Source: Candidatus Pelagibacter ubique HIMB140 (GTDB taxonomy: Bacteria > Pseudomonadota > Alphaproteobacteria > Pelagibacterales > Pelagibacteraceae). From it: a stretch of DNA of 64,000 bases. How positions within the stretch are numbered: position 1 is the first letter of the stretch; each line of letters begins with the position of its first letter. Below are positions 16,469 through 25,534 of the stretch, piece by piece. Under the pieces are notes generated by a model. The model was given only the letters and a program-made list of their open reading frames with translations, was not told where the DNA came from and ran no database searches. The position numbers were made by a program, and so were the translations under genes. The DNA lies in NCBI RefSeq assembly GCF_025558165.1, contig NZ_LAMZ01000001.1:496001-560000 (forward strand). Reading direction: 5' to 3'.

Positions 16469-19236
16469 TGAGCTCAGAGAAAAGAAAAATTGCTTATATT
16501 GATGGAAAACCTTACGAAATAGGTCCTAATCATACATCTATTTTAAAATTCGTTAAAAGCTATGTTGGTGAAAAAAAGGTGCCAACTTTATGTGATGACC
16601 CTAACTTAGCGCCATATGGAGCTTGTAGAGTTTGTTCAGTTGAAGTTGCGTTAGAAAAAGACGGACCAACTAGAGTAGTTGCGTCTTGTCATACACCAGT
16701 TGCTGAAAACCAGCACATATTTACTTCAAACGAAGCATTAACAAGTCTTAGAAAAAATATTGTTGAGTTAGTTTTAACTGACCACCCTATGGAATGTGAT
16801 ACTTGTGAAGTAAACAATAACTGTGAACTTCAAACGGTTGCAAATGATTTAGGTGTTGCTGATCATAGATACAATAGTCCTAAGCAACATAAAGGAATTC
16901 CAAGAGATACTTCTCATGATTATATGAGAATGAATTTAGATAACTGTATTAACTGTGGAAGATGTGTCAGAGCATGTGATGAAATTCAAGGATCATTTGT
17001 TTTAACAATGAGTGGTAGAGGGTTTGAGTCTAGAATTACAACAGACAACGATATGATGTTCGGAGATAGTTCTTGTGTGTCATGTGGAGCTTGTGCTCAT
17101 ACGTGTCCAACGGATGCAATTTCAGATGTATTCCAATCTAAATCTGCAGCTGTAGACAAAAAAGTTAGAACAACTTGCTCGTACTGTGGTGTTGGTTGTA
17201 ACTTAGAAGCATCTATTAAAGATGACAAGGTGGTTGCAATAGATACTCCTAAACAAACGGAAGTAAACGCTGGTCATACTTGTATTAAAGGAAGATACGC
17301 ATTTAGTTTTTATGAACACCCTGACAGGTTAAAAACTCCATTGATAAAAAGAAATGGAAAGTTTGAAGAAGCAAGTTGGGATGAAGCGTATGACTTTATC
17401 AAAAAAGAAATGAATAGAATTACAAAAGAAAACGGACCAGATGCTTTTGCTGGAATTTCTTCTGCAAGATGTACAAACGAAGAAAACTATGTTTTCCAAA
17501 AAATGATTAGAGCGGCTGTTGGAACTAACAGTGTAGATTGTTGTGCAAGAATTTGTCATTCACCTACAGCTTGGGGTATGCAGCAAACATTTGGAACAGG
17601 TGCTGCAACTAACTCAACAGAAGATATTTATCATGCAGATTTATTTTTAGTTATTGGTGCAAACCCAACTAATGCTCACCCAGTAACAGGAGCAAAAATT
17701 AAACAGCAAGTGATGAAAGGTAAAAAATTAATTGTCCTTGATCCAGTAACAACTGAATTGGCTAAACTTGCAGATTATCATATCAAACTTAGACCAGGAA
17801 CTAACGTTGCGGTTCTAAATATGATGTTACACTTTATTATTAAATCTAAACTTTATAATGCTGACTTTGTAAGAGATCGAACAGAAGGTTTTGACAACTT
17901 CTTGAAAGAAATTGAAAGACAAGATGTTGATCAGTTAGCAAAAGTTGCAGGTGTAGATAAACAATTAGTTAAAGAAGCTGCAATTGCTTATGCTACAGCA
18001 AGAAATTCAATGGAGTTTCATGGATTAGGAGTTACTGAACACGAACAAGGTTCTAAAACTGTGATGTTGATTGCTGATTTAGCAATGATTACAGGAAATA
18101 TTGGAAGAAAAGGTGTTGGTGTAAATCCACTTAGAGGCCAAAATAATGTACAAGGTGCTGCGGATATGGGTTGTCAGCCTCACCAAGGTGCAGGTTATTT
18201 TGAGGTAGCAGATGAAAACAATCAAAAATTTTATACTGAAAAATATGGTGTAACTCACCCTACTAAACCAGGTTTAAAAATTCCTCAAATGTTTGAGGCC
18301 GCAATCAGTAAAGAACTAAAAGGTTTATGGATTATTGGTGAAGATATAGTTCAAACAGATCCAAATAGTGCTCATGTTATTGAGGCAATGAACTCATTAG
18401 AGCTATTGGTGGTTCAAGAAATATTTATGAGTGAAACTGCAAAACTTGCAACTGTAGTTTTACCTGGAACTACTTTCCTAGAAAAAGATGGAACTTTTAC
18501 AAATACTGAAAGAAGAATTCAAAGAGTTAACAGAGCAGTTCCTCCATTACCAGGTACAAAACCAGATGGACTAATTGTAACTGAGATGATGCAAAAATTA
18601 GGTTTTGATCAACCATCTTATGATGCAGATCAAGTATTAGCAGAGATTGCTGATGTAGTACCATTCTTTAAAGGTGTTACTAGAGAGAGACTTGGTAAAT
18701 TAGGATTACAATGGCCTGTAAAAGAAGATGGAACAGATACACAAATTCTACACACAGAAACATTTAAACTTGGAAAAGGAAGATTGAAAAACTTTGATTG
18801 GAAAGAATCTAGTGAGATAGAAGCTAATCAAAAAGATTATCCATTAATTTTAACTACAAGTAGAGTTTTACAACACTACAATGCAGCAACAATGACAAGA
18901 AGAACAAAAAACATAAACATTGTTGATGAGGATGTATTACTAATTCATCCAAAAGATGCAGCTCATAGAGATTTAAATACAGGTGATATTGGAAGATTAT
19001 ATTCTGGACGAGGAGAAGTTGCTTTAAAAGTTGAAGTAACAGATAAAGTGAAGGAAGGAATTGTATTTACAACATTCCACTTCCCAGAACATATGGTCAA
19101 TATGGTTACTGGTCATGGAAAAGATGAAGAAACAATGTGTGCAGAATACAAAGTTTCATCAGTTGAGGTTCAAAAAATTTCTAATCAATTTAAAACAGAA
19201 GTTAAGCCAAAAGAACATCAAGCTGAAGTTAGTTAA
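16468..19236 (+). CDS. NAD-dependent formate dehydrogenase, Mo-bis-MGD alpha subunit
   Basis: 922 residues, the FdsA/FdhA size. Order: a 2Fe-2S ferredoxin domain ('YGACRVCSVE'), a NuoG-like cluster region ('MECDTCEVNNNCELQ'), two 4Fe-4S ferredoxin motifs ('CINCGRCVRACDE', 'CVSCGACAHTCPT'), a further 4Fe-4S ('CSYCGVGC'), then the molybdopterin oxidoreductase core and a C-terminal dinucleotide-binding domain. The Mo ligand is Cys363 in 'CCARICHSPT', where some enzymes have selenocysteine; the following His is kept. It oxidises formate to CO2 in the cytoplasm. FdhD, MoeA and MobA are supplied by adjacent genes. No fdsD-like small gene follows. Confidence 0.94.
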   Translation: MSSEKRKIAYIDGKPYEIGPNHTSILKFVKSYVGEKKVPTLCDDPNLAPYGACRVCSVEVALEKDGPTRVVASCHTPVAENQHIFTSNEALTSLRKNIVELVLTDHPMECDTCEVNNNCELQTVANDLGVADHRYNSPKQHKGIPRDTSHDYMRMNLDNCINCGRCVRACDEIQGSFVLTMSGRGFESRITTDNDMMFGDSSCVSCGACAHTCPTDAISDVFQSKSAAVDKKVRTTCSYCGVGCNLEASIKDDKVVAIDTPKQTEVNAGHTCIKGRYAFSFYEHPDRLKTPLIKRNGKFEEASWDEAYDFIKKEMNRITKENGPDAFAGISSARCTNEENYVFQKMIRAAVGTNSVDCCARICHSPTAWGMQQTFGTGAATNSTEDIYHADLFLVIGANPTNAHPVTGAKIKQQVMKGKKLIVLDPVTTELAKLADYHIKLRPGTNVAVLNMMLHFIIKSKLYNADFVRDRTEGFDNFLKEIERQDVDQLAKVAGVDKQLVKEAAIAYATARNSMEFHGLGVTEHEQGSKTVMLIADLAMITGNIGRKGVGVNPLRGQNNVQGAADMGCQPHQGAGYFEVADENNQKFYTEKYGVTHPTKPGLKIPQMFEAAISKELKGLWIIGEDIVQTDPNSAHVIEAMNSLELLVVQEIFMSETAKLATVVLPGTTFLEKDGTFTNTERRIQRVNRAVPPLPGTKPDGLIVTEMMQKLGFDQPSYDADQVLAEIADVVPFFKGVTRERLGKLGLQWPVKEDGTDTQILHTETFKLGKGRLKNFDWKESSEIEANQKDYPLILTTSRVLQHYNAATMTRRTKNINIVDEDVLLIHPKDAAHRDLNTGDIGRLYSGRGEVALKVEVTDKVKEGIVFTTFHFPEHMVNMVTGHGKDEETMCAEYKVSSVEVQKISNQFKTEVKPKEHQAEVS

Positions 19237-19241
19237 TTAAA

Positions 19242-20687
19242 ATGACCATTGGTTGGCATTTTGATAATTCATATTCAAAACTATCAAAAACATTTAAAGA
19301 AGACATCAAGCCTACTCCAGTTCATGAGCCTGAGCTTGTTATTTTAAATGAAGAACTTGCTAAAAATTTAAATTTAAACTTTTCAGGAATAGATAAAAAA
19401 AAATTAGCTGAAATATTTTCAGGAAATAGTTTGCCTGATGGAACTAATACAATTGCACAAGCATATGCTGGTCATCAGTTTGGTCATTTCACGATGCTTG
19501 GTGATGGAAGAGCGGTTCTACTAGGAGAACATATAGATAATAAAAATCAACGTTTCGATATACAATTTAAAGGTTCAGGGAGAACTTCTTTTTCTAGAGG
19601 TGGTGATGGAAGGGCTGCTTTAGGTCCAATGCTGAGAGAATACATAATTAGTGAAGCAATTAACGCTTTAAATATTCCAACAACTAGAAGTCTTGCTGTT
19701 GTTAAAACTGGAGAAAAAGTTGTTAGAGAAAATTTGTTAAATGGAGCAATTTTAACAAGAGTTGCATCCAGTCATATTCGAGTTGGCACTTTTCAATATA
19801 TTGCAGCAACTCAAAATCTAGAAGATCTTAATACATTAGTTGATTACACAATTGATAGACACTATCCAGAAATTAAATCCTCTAAAAACAAAGCTTTAGA
19901 TTTATTAAGTCTTGTAATGGAAAGACAATGTCAGTTAGTGATTAATTGGATGAGAGTTGGATTTATTCATGGAGTGATGAACACTGATAATATGGCTATT
20001 TCTGGCGAAACAATTGATTATGGTCCATGTGCATTCATGGATCAGTATGATCCAAAAACTGTTTTTAGCTCTATAGATAAATTTGGAAGGTATGCTTTTT
20101 CAAATCAACCACCAATTACAAAATGGAATTTAGCGAGGTTTGCAGAATGCTTGATACCACTTATTAATAAAGATGAAGATACAGCAATTAAAATTGCAAC
20201 AGAGTTAATCGATAATTTTCAAAATATTTATGAAGAAAAATGGTTAAATATGATGAGAGATAAACTTGGTTTATTTGGTGAAGATAAAAATGATCTAACA
20301 TTAATTAATAAACTTTTAGATTGGATGAAAAATAATGATGCAGATTATACAAATACCTTCTGTCATTTAATGGGTGTTGAGTTTGATGATGAAGTTTACA
20401 AAAATGATGATTTTGAAAGTTGGACTAATGAATGGGAAAAAAGATTAAAACTAAATAATTCATCAGACAAACATTTAGAACTGATGAAAAAAACTAATCC
20501 TATAGTTATACCAAGAAATCAAAAAGTAGAAGAAGCTCTAGCTGATGCAGACAAAGGAAATCTGGAAACAATGAATAAACTTTTAAAAGTTTTAAATAAT
20601 CCTTATTCTGATCAAGAAAATATTATTGAATTTCAAAAGCCTACACCGATAGGTAATGAAAAATATCAAACTTTTTGTGGAACTTAA
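19242..20687 (+). CDS. selO: Protein adenylyltransferase SelO (YdiU)
   Basis: 481 residues, the family's usual size. SelO is a pseudokinase-fold enzyme that transfers AMP to Ser/Thr/Tyr of target proteins, linked to redox stress. Visible: 'AYAGHQFGHFTMLGDGRA', 'FKGSGRTSFSRGGDGRAAL', 'HGVMNTDNMAISG' and 'IDYGPCAFMD'. The C-terminus is 'TFCGT', so the position that is selenocysteine in vertebrate SelO is cysteine here. It starts 5 bases after the formate dehydrogenase stop, so it probably shares that transcript, and ends flush against the convergent DAO gene. Confidence 0.93.
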   Translation: MTIGWHFDNSYSKLSKTFKEDIKPTPVHEPELVILNEELAKNLNLNFSGIDKKKLAEIFSGNSLPDGTNTIAQAYAGHQFGHFTMLGDGRAVLLGEHIDNKNQRFDIQFKGSGRTSFSRGGDGRAALGPMLREYIISEAINALNIPTTRSLAVVKTGEKVVRENLLNGAILTRVASSHIRVGTFQYIAATQNLEDLNTLVDYTIDRHYPEIKSSKNKALDLLSLVMERQCQLVINWMRVGFIHGVMNTDNMAISGETIDYGPCAFMDQYDPKTVFSSIDKFGRYAFSNQPPITKWNLARFAECLIPLINKDEDTAIKIATELIDNFQNIYEEKWLNMMRDKLGLFGEDKNDLTLINKLLDWMKNNDADYTNTFCHLMGVEFDDEVYKNDDFESWTNEWEKRLKLNNSSDKHLELMKKTNPIVIPRNQKVEEALADADKGNLETMNKLLKVLNNPYSDQENIIEFQKPTPIGNEKYQTFCGT

Positions 20688-21791
20688 TTATAAAACGTAA
20701 GGTTCTCTTCTTGCAGTTTTGCCCAACACTCTTTCAACAGCAAAATCACTTATATCAATTGTTTGGTATGAACCAGTTGTGATCAATTCAGTTAATGCTC
20801 TTCCAATACCTGGAGCTTGCATTAATCCTCTTCCAGTAAAACCAGTAGCCATATAAACATTATCGTACTTAGGATGTTTCCCAACAACAGCATTATTATC
20901 TAATCTGTTACAATCGTAGTAACCTGCCCAGCCTCCAGTTAATTTTAATTCTTCAAAAGCTGGTATTCTTTTTGCTAGTGCTGGCCAAACTAATTCTTCA
21001 AAATCATTCCATGCTGGCTCTAAATCGTTTGCACCAAATACTGACAATGGTGATCCTGCTAAATACTCTCCACCCTCAGGTCTCCAATAAACACCCGTAG
21101 TTAAATCACCAGTTAGAGGCATTTCTTTTATATATGTTGGACATTTTACTCTGAACACCGTGTGTTTTTGAGGTTCGACAGGAATGTCTTCTAATAATTC
21201 TTTAGTCCAACAACCAGCTGCAGAAACAATTGTTTTAGCATTTATCTCTGAAAGACTTTTAATCTCTCCTTTTATAAATTCTGCTCCAAGTTCTATTGCC
21301 TTGCTTTTAAGTGCACTATGAAACATGAAAGGATCAATCCAACCTTCACTTTGATTGTCTGTGTAAGTAGCAGTCTCAACACCTTCATCATTTATATATG
21401 GAAATACTTTCGATAGCTCTGAGCCTTTAATATTTTTTGTACCTGCATCACATTCCTTATGATTTTCTAAAGCTTTATATTGTTCTTCAGCATGTTCAGG
21501 ACCAAACATCAAAAGGTAGCCATTGGTTACCATACTTGCTGTTGGATTAGGATTTTTTTCAGTTTTCAATAATTCTGGTATTTGAAAAATAAATTCTCTT
21601 GCAAATTTACCAAGTAAGATATTTTCTTTTTGAAAAAATTGTCTTCTAAAACCTCCTAAAGACAATGGAAATGAAGCTGTTTTGTAAGTTGGATCTCTTT
21701 CAATGACCTTAACTTTTCTCCCTTCTTTTGAGAGAAAATAAGCTGTTGCTGCTCCAATTATGCCACCACCAACTACAACAACATCATCCAT
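20688..21791 (-). CDS. DAO-family FAD-dependent oxidoreductase (sarcosine/amino-acid oxidase-like)
   Basis: About 367 residues when started at the ATG at 21791, which places 'VVVVGGGIIGAATAYFL' (FAD dinucleotide fold) right at the N-terminus; an earlier start at 21845 would overlap tspO. C-terminal 'GFTGRGLMQAPGIGRAL' is the second flavin contact. The family (COG0665) includes sarcosine oxidase, dimethylglycine dehydrogenase and FOXRED1. Sarcosine would be the creatinase product, so this is a possible partner, but nothing in the sequence fixes the substrate. The gene follows tspO by 2 bases. Confidence 0.85.
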   Translation of the reverse strand: MDDVVVVGGGIIGAATAYFLSKEGRKVKVIERDPTYKTASFPLSLGGFRRQFFQKENILLGKFAREFIFQIPELLKTEKNPNPTASMVTNGYLLMFGPEHAEEQYKALENHKECDAGTKNIKGSELSKVFPYINDEGVETATYTDNQSEGWIDPFMFHSALKSKAIELGAEFIKGEIKSLSEINAKTIVSAAGCWTKELLEDIPVEPQKHTVFRVKCPTYIKEMPLTGDLTTGVYWRPEGGEYLAGSPLSVFGANDLEPAWNDFEELVWPALAKRIPAFEELKLTGGWAGYYDCNRLDNNAVVGKHPKYDNVYMATGFTGRGLMQAPGIGRALTELITTGSYQTIDISDFAVERVLGKTARREPYVL

Positions 21792-21793
21792 AA

Positions 21794-22261
21794 TTAATTC
21801 AATATTATCAAACTTGTATTCAAAATTAGAGCAAAGCAACACCAAAGTAAATATGGAATCATTAAATACGAGCTCATCATTGTGACGCGTCTATATCTTA
21901 TGATTAGATTGGTAATAAATGCAATTAATACAACTAATACAAATAAAGCAAAAACCATGTTGTGAAATACAAAAAAAACTATACTCCAAGTTGCATTGAA
22001 GACTAAATGAATAAAATAAATATAAACTGTATTCATCTCTTTATTTTTAGAATGCCAATACATCCAAATAGAAATTGTCATCAATAAATATAATATTGTC
22101 CATACTGGACCAAACACCCAGTCTGGTGGATTAAAAACAGGTTTATTTAATAGAGAATACCAAGGCTCTTTGAAAGTAACTGTAGCTAATCCTCCAATTA
22201 ATGAAGCTGAAAATGTAATGATAAGAAATAATATAAATGTTACAATTTTATTTTTTAACAT
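21794..22261 (-). CDS. tspO: TspO/MBR-family membrane protein
   Basis: About 155 residues from the ATG at 22261 (an upstream in-frame start at 22279 adds six residues and is less likely). Five hydrophobic helices and the family's 'PWYSLLNKPVFNPPDWVFGPVW' region (positions about residues 32-53), rich in Trp and Pro, identify TspO, a tetrapyrrole- and cholesterol-binding membrane protein linked to oxidative stress. It diverges from the SDR gene with 21 bases between starts and precedes the DAO gene by 2 bases. Confidence 0.9.
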   Translation of the reverse strand: MLKNKIVTFILFLIITFSASLIGGLATVTFKEPWYSLLNKPVFNPPDWVFGPVWTILYLLMTISIWMYWHSKNKEMNTVYIYFIHLVFNATWSIVFFVFHNMVFALFVLVVLIAFITNLIIRYRRVTMMSSYLMIPYLLWCCFALILNTSLIILN

Positions 22262-22282
22262 AATGTTTATACATAACAAAAA

Positions 22283-23041
22283 ATGAGCAAAAAAACTATT
22301 TGGATAACTGGTGGTAGTACAGGAATTGGTAAAGCCTTAGCAATTAAATTTGCAAACAAAGGTTGGAATGTTGTGGTATCTGCGAGAAGAGTGGAGCTCT
22401 TAGATGAACTTTCAAAAAATTATGAAAATATTTCATCATTCCCTCTAGATGTTACTGACAAAGCAAAATGTATAGAAGTTTTCAATCAGATTAAAACGAA
22501 GTTTGAAAATATTGATATATGTTTTTTTTCAACTGGTACATGGAATCCAAAAAAAGAAAAAGAAATCGATGTTGAGCAAATGGAAGATGTTTTTAAAGTA
22601 AATTTCTTTGGAACAGTGAACTCGATTAAAGCAGTTGAGCAATATTATAGAGAAAGAAAAAATGGTATAATCACTATAGTTTCATCTATTGCTGGTTATA
22701 GAGGATTACCTAATTCAACTGGTTATGGACCATCGAAATCTGCACTAAATAATTTAGCAGAAAGTTTATATTTTGATTTTAAAAGGTACAATGTTCGAGT
22801 TTGTTTAGTTTCTCCTGGTTTTATTAAAACACCCATGACTGATAAAAATGATTTTAAAATGCCATTTTTGAAAACACCTGAATTTGCAGCTGATCAAATT
22901 TATGATGGCTTAATTAATAAAAATGTTTTCGAGATACATTTTCCAAAAGCGCTTACTTTAACTTTAAAGTTCTTTAGTTTTCTTCCAAGTAAAATTTATT
23001 TTAAATTAGTGGGGAAGATGACTAAGCATCAAAAGAAATAA
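22283..23041 (+). CDS. Short-chain dehydrogenase/reductase
   Basis: 252 residues. NAD(P) loop 'TGGSTGIGKAL', basic 'SARR' after strand 2 suggesting NADP preference, catalytic Ser in 'VSSIAGYRG' and 'YGPSK' (YxxxK). The C-terminal region is hydrophobic ('LTLKFFSFLPSKIYFKL'), which suggests membrane association and a lipid-type substrate. It converges on the DUF3833 gene with no gap. SDR genes recur beside DUF3833, CFA-synthase and COG2907 genes in alphaproteobacteria, so a role in fatty-acid modification is a reasonable guess. Confidence 0.88.
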   Translation: MSKKTIWITGGSTGIGKALAIKFANKGWNVVVSARRVELLDELSKNYENISSFPLDVTDKAKCIEVFNQIKTKFENIDICFFSTGTWNPKKEKEIDVEQMEDVFKVNFFGTVNSIKAVEQYYRERKNGIITIVSSIAGYRGLPNSTGYGPSKSALNNLAESLYFDFKRYNVRVCLVSPGFIKTPMTDKNDFKMPFLKTPEFAADQIYDGLINKNVFEIHFPKALTLTLKFFSFLPSKIYFKLVGKMTKHQKK

Positions 23042-23581
23042 CTAATCTTTAACGAATACAACCGTTAGCTCTGCTACTTTAAATCCAAACTTAGTCATTG
23101 TAGCTCTATTGATTGCAACTCTTTCATCTTGTTTAAAAATCCAATCATCAAAAGTAATTTTTAATTCTTTTCCTTTAACTGGAACTAATAAAACATACTC
23201 AAATTTAAATGCAGGTCCGTAAGAATATCCTATTGCTTTTCCAACAACGTCCCCTGCTGTACCTTCATAATTATGTTCATCTATTTTAGTAATTGTCCAC
23301 TCTCGGTCTTGAACCTCACCATCGTCCCAATTAAATTTTTCTTTTAAAATTAGTTGTTTGCCATCCCATGTTCCGTCTAAATCGGCTGAGAATTGTCTTG
23401 TAACTTTTCCTGATCGATTTTGCAAAACACCCCAAGCTTTGACGTTTCCTGTAAGGTATTCTTCAATAATTAATCTGGGTTCTTTATTTTTAAAATCTTC
23501 TGGTTTCATGGCATTATTATTTGAGCAACTTGTAATTAAGAAAGCCAGAATTATCAACGAAATTGATTTAATTATTTTCAT
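23042..23581 (-). CDS. DUF3833-family lipoprotein
   Basis: 179 residues with a lipoprotein signal: hydrophobic helix, then 'LITSCSNN' where Cys would be lipidated. The mature part fits DUF3833 ('GYLTGNVKAWG'-like opening, several beta strands, 'SYGPAFKFEYVL'). Function is not known for the family, but it is repeatedly found with CFA synthase, DUF1365 and COG2907 genes, as here. It is the last gene of that minus-strand set, 10 bases after the CFA stop. Confidence 0.8.
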   Translation of the reverse strand: MKIIKSISLIILAFLITSCSNNNAMKPEDFKNKEPRLIIEEYLTGNVKAWGVLQNRSGKVTRQFSADLDGTWDGKQLILKEKFNWDDGEVQDREWTITKIDEHNYEGTAGDVVGKAIGYSYGPAFKFEYVLLVPVKGKELKITFDDWIFKQDERVAINRATMTKFGFKVAELTVVFVKD

Positions 23582-23591
23582 ATTATTGGTG

Positions 23592-24770
23592 TTATTTATT
23601 CTGCATTGAAAATTGAATCAAATCAATATTTTTAGATTTAAATCCAGCTTCACAATAAGATAGGTAAAATTCCCACATTCTTTTAAAGGTCAGATCAAAA
23701 CCTTGATTTTTAATTTGATCCCATTTTCTCAAAAACTCTTCCCTCCAAATAGCTAACGTTTCTGCATAATGATCTGCATATGAAATATATGAGTTTATTG
23801 TTAAGCCATTGTCTGAAACATATCTATTAATGCTATTTTTGTTAGGAAGAAATCCTCCTGGGAAAATGTATTTTTGAATAAAATCCTGTTTATTTTTGTA
23901 TCTATCAAACAAACTATCATCAATGGTTATTGCTTGAATTGCAGCCTTTCCGCCATTTGATAAATTATCCTTAATTGTTTTAAAGTAACTCTCTAAATAA
24001 TTTTGCCCAACTGCTTCAATCATTTCAATTGAAGCGATCGAATTATATTTTCCTTGAAGATCACGATAATCTTTAATCTCAATATTTACTTTTTCATTTA
24101 GACCACACTTATGAATTCTTTCTTTTGCGTATTCGAATTGTTTTTTAGAAATAGTAATACAGTCTAGTTTCACATCGTATTTCTTTCCTAAATATTCTGC
24201 AAAGCCACCCCAACCACAACCAATTTCTAAAACTTTATCACCAGAACTAGGTTTGATTAAATCAATTAATTTTTGGTATTTATTATTTTGTGCAACGCTT
24301 AGATTTTTTGAACTATCATCAAAGATTGCGCTTGAATAAGTTAAAGTATCATCTAACCATAATGAAAAGAAATCATTTCCAAGATCATAATGTTTTGCAA
24401 TATTTTCCTTACTTCGACTTTTTGTGTTTTTGATTATTTTATTTTTTATGAAATTGATTACAGGTAGATCAAGCAAACCTGAGAATTTATATATCACTTG
24501 AATATTTCTAGCTGTTAACTCAATTAGATCTGAAAGATTATCAGTTTCAAATTCACCTCTCATATAACTTTCAGCAAAACCAATGCTTCCACCTCTAATT
24601 AAATTATAATTAAAATTTGGATTTTTTATCTTAATATTTGCCCTTAAAGATTGATCGGGGTTACCAAACTTTAATATCTCACCTTCATAGGTAGTTATTT
24701 CAAGGTATCCATTTTTAATTTTACTTAAAAATTTAAAAACCAATTTATCTGCAGCTCTATTTAATAACAT
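23592..24770 (-). CDS. cfa: Cyclopropane-fatty-acyl-phospholipid synthase family methyltransferase
   Basis: 392 residues. It adds a SAM-derived methyl or methylene to unsaturated acyl chains of membrane phospholipids. The SAM motif is 'VLEIGCGWGGFAEYL'; 'HYDLGNDFFSLWLDDTLTYSSA' (about residues 130-151) is the family's lipid/SAM signature, and 'QKYIFPGGFLP' is typical of the C-terminal half. Its start shares one base with the DUF1365 stop. The product could be a cyclopropane, methyl-branched or furan precursor; similar clusters in photosynthetic alphaproteobacteria respond to singlet oxygen through ChrR/sigma-E. Confidence 0.9.
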   Translation of the reverse strand: MLLNRAADKLVFKFLSKIKNGYLEITTYEGEILKFGNPDQSLRANIKIKNPNFNYNLIRGGSIGFAESYMRGEFETDNLSDLIELTARNIQVIYKFSGLLDLPVINFIKNKIIKNTKSRSKENIAKHYDLGNDFFSLWLDDTLTYSSAIFDDSSKNLSVAQNNKYQKLIDLIKPSSGDKVLEIGCGWGGFAEYLGKKYDVKLDCITISKKQFEYAKERIHKCGLNEKVNIEIKDYRDLQGKYNSIASIEMIEAVGQNYLESYFKTIKDNLSNGGKAAIQAITIDDSLFDRYKNKQDFIQKYIFPGGFLPNKNSINRYVSDNGLTINSYISYADHYAETLAIWREEFLRKWDQIKNQGFDLTFKRMWEFYLSYCEAGFKSKNIDLIQFSMQNK

Positions 24771-25534
24771 TAATTTTCAACCGTTAAATTGTTTCTTATT
24801 TTTATTTTTTTTTTAATAATCTTAATTCCTTTCATCCATAATTTAAAGGCCTCAAAATGGATTGCTGATATTATTTTAATGGTCATTAGAGGATGTTTTA
24901 AATAAGACTTTAATAATTGGCTGCTATTTAAGTTTGTTCTTTTTCCATCTTGAGATGCAAATAAAATTTTTCCCTCTTGATCGTATTGATCAATGATTAC
25001 AGAAAGTTTTTCATCAGGATTAAGAATTCTAAAGAAATACTTACAATTCATTTCTATAAAAGGTGAAACATGAAATTTTTTAGAACAATTATTCTGAATT
25101 AATTTATTTTCACTATCTACTCTAAAAACATAAGTATGTTGCTCACCAAATGTATTTTTCACCTCATATAATATAGATATTAATTTGTCATTTTGGTTGT
25201 AAACAAAAAAAATACTTAGAGGATTAAACACATATCCAAAAATCCTTGGATAACAGAGAAGCTTAATTTTAATATCTACAGTCTCTATTTTATTTTGTTC
25301 TAGATTTTTCTTTACCCACTCTTCAAGAGAAGATCCGTCACGTTCACCATGATCCTTTTCATGAAAACTAATTAAATTGAACTTATTCAATGAGAAGAAG
25401 CTTATCTCTTGATCTATTTTTCTTAACTCAGATAAATCAATTAAAAGTGAGAAAACACTATACTTAAAATAGTGCTCTTTTGGTTTGAAACGTTTATGGA
25501 TTACTTTTCCGTTATATATGCATGAATTAGTCAT
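24770..25534 (-). CDS. DUF1365-family protein
   Basis: 254 residues. It opens 'IYNGKVIHKRFKPKEHYF' and contains 'YPRIFGYVFNPLSIFFVY', both marks of DUF1365. The biochemical role is not established; the family is nearly always between a COG2907 FAD protein and a CFA-type methyltransferase, as here. It overlaps COG2907 by 8 bases at its start and the CFA gene by 1 base at its end, implying coupled translation and a shared pathway. Confidence 0.87.
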   Translation of the reverse strand: MTNSCIYNGKVIHKRFKPKEHYFKYSVFSLLIDLSELRKIDQEISFFSLNKFNLISFHEKDHGERDGSSLEEWVKKNLEQNKIETVDIKIKLLCYPRIFGYVFNPLSIFFVYNQNDKLISILYEVKNTFGEQHTYVFRVDSENKLIQNNCSKKFHVSPFIEMNCKYFFRILNPDEKLSVIIDQYDQEGKILFASQDGKRTNLNSSQLLKSYLKHPLMTIKIISAIHFEAFKLWMKGIKIIKKKIKIRNNLTVEN

